This document shows, in pieces, positions 61,726 to 64,000 of a stretch of 64,000 bases of DNA. The number at the start of each line of letters is the position of its first letter. Positions within the stretch are counted from its first letter, which is position 1. The DNA is taken from NCBI GenBank assembly GCA_013153145.1, contig JAADEY010000012.1, positions 1 through 64,000 of the forward strand. The letters run 5' to 3'. Position numbers and translations under genes: made by a program. The notes under the pieces are model-generated. The model had not been told where the DNA came from, did no database searches, and saw only the letters and a list, made by a program, of their open reading frames with translations. Source of the stretch: Thermoproteota archaeon (GTDB lineage Archaea; Thermoproteota; Thermoprotei_A; Sulfolobales; Pyrodictiaceae).

Positions 61726-62523
61726 GTGCCTGTTAAGGCGCTCCACCGCGTCCTTGAGGTTCTTGTGGCCCCCAAGCCATGTTGCCATGAATTGATGCGC
61801 GGCCTTCGAAGATACACCGCCTCGCTCATGGCGTCAGTGGTGCATGTGCCGCGTGCCCTTGAGTGGGGGGTTGCGGCGGCCAAGGAGGGGGTGAGGGAGG
61901 GGCTCGGCGAGATAATTAGGAGTGCCGTCAACGACGCGTTGACTGTTACTGAGCCCTGCAGTGTGACTCTGAGTACGGCTGTGCTGCTGTACTCGGCCGC
62001 GTATAGTTATGCCTCTGAGCGTGGATTGAGGGGTGAGGCTGGCCTCCTTGACGCGGCTGAGCGCGTATTGAGGGTCTCGACGGTGAACGACGCTGTCAAC
62101 CTCTATGCAGCTGTTGAGGCTGGTGAACCCGTCCTGGCGGAGTGTCTTGAGGATCTGGGTGTGAGTAGGAGGAGGGTTGAGTACGAGGATATGAGCCTCG
62201 AGGATCTCCTGGCGTATATTGCGAGATGCAGCAGGTATGCACTACTCTCCTTTGGACGTGAGTTTAGGAGGCTCGTGACCGCGATGCTCCGGGGCTGGGG
62301 CACCGTCTCCGATAACCCGTTGAAGGCATATGCACTCGCATTAACACTCTATGGAGATGCCGAGGCGAGGGGGGCTGCGGAGGAGCTTCTTAAGGCGTCG
62401 TCGGAGAGGCAGTACTTGGAGCTTGTGAGGAGGCTGAACAAGTACTGTAGGCTTAAGGGCGTGGATTACAGCCCCGTTGCCGTTGGGGCGGCGGCCGCCG
62501 TCTACGTCGCCAGCCTGGTGTGA
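61726..62523 (+). CDS. Helical hypothetical protein
   Basis: 265 residues from a GTG, nearly all alpha-helical, with a Cys pair near the start (KPCCHELMRGLRRYTASL). No membrane segment or catalytic motif is apparent. GATTTATAGC about 55 nt upstream is a likely TATA box. The stop lies 10 nt before the heme O synthase gene on the same strand, suggesting an operon, but no functional link can be shown. Family not recognised. Confidence 0.65.
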   Translation: MPVKALHRVLEVLVAPKPCCHELMRGLRRYTASLMASVVHVPRALEWGVAAAKEGVREGLGEIIRSAVNDALTVTEPCSVTLSTAVLLYSAAYSYASERGLRGEAGLLDAAERVLRVSTVNDAVNLYAAVEAGEPVLAECLEDLGVSRRRVEYEDMSLEDLLAYIARCSRYALLSFGREFRRLVTAMLRGWGTVSDNPLKAYALALTLYGDAEARGAAEELLKASSERQYLELVRRLNKYCRLKGVDYSPVAVGAAAAVYVASLV

Positions 62524-62533
62524 GGGCGTCCCT

Positions 62534-63415
62534 ATGCAGAAGCTGGCAACACTCGTAAGGGTTTTGGATGGCCTCATAAAGTTTAGGCAGACACTCCTAC
62601 TCACCGCGTCCATGTATGCAGCGTTTCTCGTCGCGGGGGGCTATGCTAAGCCCCTCCAGCTACACGTCACAATACTCCTCCTCGGCTTTCTCTCGATAGC
62701 CGCGACAACCGCCGTGAACATGTTCTTTGACCGGGATATAGACGCTATGATGAATCGTACAGCGCACCGGCCCCTACCCCGGGGGGTTGTTGAGCCGCGC
62801 ATAGTGCTCTACGTGTCTGTAATGCTCGTAGCTATATGCGTGGCTGCTGGAGCCATCTATGTAAACCAGTACTTCGCGGCGTCAATCGCGGCTGGGTTCT
62901 TCTTCGATATAGTAGCCTACACGCTGCTACTGAAACGCCGCACCCCGCTAAGCATAGTGGCCGGCTCACTTGCAGGTGGTGCACCCTCATTCGGCGGCTG
63001 GGCCGCTGCCCGCGGAGCGCCGGGCGTCGGTGCACTCGCCTTCTCTATGCTGATAGTCGCGTGGGTTCCTGCACACATCTGGTTCCTAGCACTATACTAC
63101 CGCGACGACTATAGGGCCGCTAATGTACCGATGCTGCCCGTCATAACCGGGCCGGCGACCGTCGGTGTCGCCGTGGCGTTTGCCTCCATCTTCCAGGCCT
63201 ACAGCGTCGCAATACTCTACGCGTCACATGATGTAGGGCTTGCACCACTGGTTTACGGCATACTTGCCTCACTGCATACATTCAAGCTGAGCATGGATGT
63301 CTGCAGCGGGAAGCCAGAGTATATGAGGGCGTTTAAGCTAGTCAACATGCATCTGGGGATACTGTTAATCATCATGATGCTCGACGCTGTGCTTGGGAGG
63401 CCTTTCGGAATCTAG
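62534..63415 (+). CDS. ctaB: Heme O synthase (protoheme IX farnesyltransferase)
   Basis: 293 residues from the ATG at 62534, with seven to nine membrane helices, of the UbiA superfamily. Asp-rich motifs: NMFFDRDIDAMMNRTAHRPL (about 61-80) and the second loop region with RRTPLSIVAGSLAGGAPSFGGWAA. WVPAHIWFLALYYRDDYRAANVPMLPV is diagnostic for the heme O synthase branch. It adds a prenyl chain to heme B for heme-copper oxidases, implying respiration with a terminal oxidase somewhere in the genome. Confidence 0.9.
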   Translation: MQKLATLVRVLDGLIKFRQTLLLTASMYAAFLVAGGYAKPLQLHVTILLLGFLSIAATTAVNMFFDRDIDAMMNRTAHRPLPRGVVEPRIVLYVSVMLVAICVAAGAIYVNQYFAASIAAGFFFDIVAYTLLLKRRTPLSIVAGSLAGGAPSFGGWAAARGAPGVGALAFSMLIVAWVPAHIWFLALYYRDDYRAANVPMLPVITGPATVGVAVAFASIFQAYSVAILYASHDVGLAPLVYGILASLHTFKLSMDVCSGKPEYMRAFKLVNMHLGILLIIMMLDAVLGRPFGI

Positions 63416-63458
63416 GTTCACGAATAGTAAGGTTTAATGAACACCCCCGCGTAGAGTT

Positions 63459-63539
63459 ATGATTGAGAACAGAGGGGCCAGGTGTAGAAGCCTAGTCCTA
63501 GCCTCAGTCAAGCCCTCCCACGCAAACGACTATGAGTGA
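63459..63539 (+). CDS. Possible 26-residue leader peptide
   Basis: An ATG at 63459 lies about 23 nt after a GGTTTAATG TATA-like element, the right distance for a leaderless mRNA. The frame encodes 26 residues (MIENRGARCRSLVLASVKPS, then HANDYE) and its TGA overlaps the GTG start of the zinc-ribbon gene (GTGA). This arrangement suggests translational coupling. Too short to be sure it is translated. Confidence 0.3.
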   Translation: MIENRGARCRSLVLASVKPSHANDYE

Positions 63540-63778
63540 GGTGCAGTGGTATAATGGAGAGGCCGAGCTGCCCCAGGTGTAGGACGAGGCTCGAGTACAG
63601 GATGGAGGCGGAGATAGGGGATGGTAGTAGGAGGGTGATAAGGTACTACTATAGGTGCCCACGCTGCGGCTACCGTATATACGACTCAGTCATTGTGGTT
63701 AAGAAGAATGGCTCGAAGACTATCCTCGAGCTGACGGAGCCCATCTACGCCGTTGCTAGGAGAATAGCAATCCACTAA
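63536..63778 (+). CDS. Small zinc-ribbon protein
   Basis: 80 residues from the GTG at 63536, or 74 from the ATG at 63554, which has GAGGTG upstream. One zinc ribbon: CPRCRTRLEYRMEAE and later YRCPRCGYRIYDSV, four Cys in two CxxC knuckles about 28 residues apart, as in TFIIS- or RPA12-like ribbons but without a DE active dipeptide. A basic helix ends the protein. Probably nucleic-acid binding; role unknown. Confidence 0.7.
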   Translation: MRCSGIMERPSCPRCRTRLEYRMEAEIGDGSRRVIRYYYRCPRCGYRIYDSVIVVKKNGSKTILELTEPIYAVARRIAIH

Positions 63779-63853
63779 TCCATGCACCTTTTTAAACCAT
63801 ACCCGGGCACCGCCGCCCCTCAATGACGATGCCCCGGCGAGAGGGCTCCCCTC

Positions 63854-64000
63854 GTGTCAAGGTACAATATCCTCGGCAGGCTCGTATCCTTCGTTAGGGA
63901 TCTCCGCCGGCTTGCAAGGATAGCTAACGCGCACTCCATTGCCAGGAGGATGTTCGTTACAAACGCCTTCGACGGCCTCCTCGCAGCCCTTGGTGTCGTC
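63854..64000 (+). CDS. VIT1/CCC1-family transporter, N-terminal part (cut by window edge)
   Basis: 49 residues visible from a GTG: MSRYNILGRLVSFVRDLRRL, then RIANAHSIARRMFVTNAFDG, LLAALGVV. The segment RRMFVTNAFDGLLAALGVV is typical of the first membrane helix of VIT1/CCC1 proteins, which move Fe2+ or Mn2+. A CTTTTTAAACC TATA box (about 63787-63797) lies upstream. The rest is outside the window, so function rests on this motif. Confidence 0.6.
   Translation, partial: MSRYNILGRLVSFVRDLRRLARIANAHSIARRMFVTNAFDGLLAALGVV

Noticed and set aside
1-64000. CRISPR arrays, insertion sequences, prophage or integrated plasmid
   Set aside because: No regularly spaced repeats, transposase, integrase or phage genes were seen, and composition is even across the window.

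Overview
The window reads as a stretch of chromosome from a hyperthermophilic crenarchaeon, most likely a Desulfurococcales/Pyrodictiaceae-type organism. Evidence: intron-free, tightly packed genes; frequent GTG and TTG starts; heavy AGG/ATA/CTC codon use; TATA-box promoters, several only about 25 nt from the start codon (leaderless mRNAs); a pyrimidine operon with PyrI; an archaeal aKMT-like lysine methyltransferase; a homologue of the tetraether synthase Tes; and DUF2070 and DUF134 families. The species is not claimed. I saw no rRNA, tRNA, CRISPR array, insertion sequence or prophage; this is mostly housekeeping chromosome with small lineage-specific genes.

Layout. 0-1.4 kb: a truncated Cys-rich gene, a 500-bp gene-free stretch with GC-rich hairpins (possible ncRNA), and a small helical protein. 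1.4-7.4 kb (minus strand): fluoride channel CrcB with a DUF190 partner, DUF134 regulator, serS, a MIP18-type Fe-S assembly factor, a CinA-type protein, glyA. 7.5-11.7 kb: Cys-less glutaredoxin-like protein, PfkB kinase, zinc-finger protein, geranylgeranyl-reductase-type flavoenzyme, Hsp20, ZPR1. 11.8-19.4 kb: RHH regulator followed by two radical SAM genes that resemble the archaeal lipoyl synthase pair LipS1/LipS2, HTH regulator, MarC, nucleotidyltransferase-like gene, ppsA. 19.6-25.3 kb: tandem moeA genes, then divergently a MoxR ATPase and VWA protein. 25.3-30.4 kb: NDP-forming acyl-CoA synthetase alpha subunit, TatD-like hydrolase, SpoIIM-like membrane protein, CBS protein, PflX-like radical SAM enzyme.

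30.4-36.0 kb is a seven-gene pyrimidine operon in transcription order pyrF-E-B-I-K-C-D. 36-43 kb: COG1031 radical SAM enzyme, a Tes homologue, TatD nuclease, phosphoesterase, DUF72, homoserine dehydrogenase. 43-49 kb: PMT-type glycosyltransferase with an apparent N-terminal frameshift, a hypothetical gene, leuS. 49-55 kb: hxlB, SplB-like radical SAM enzyme, a run of small hypothetical genes, DUF2070. 55-64 kb: aKMT-like methyltransferase, cysS, a second SplB-like enzyme, small hypothetical genes, argF, heme O synthase, zinc ribbon protein, and the start of a VIT1/CCC1-type transporter.

Themes: seven radical SAM enzymes in 64 kb, covering cofactor (lipoate, inferred) and membrane-lipid (Tes) chemistry; tightly overlapped operons with 1- to 26-nt start/stop overlaps; several convergent genes that share coding sequence; and two or three genes whose 5' ends look frameshifted or lack a normal start codon.
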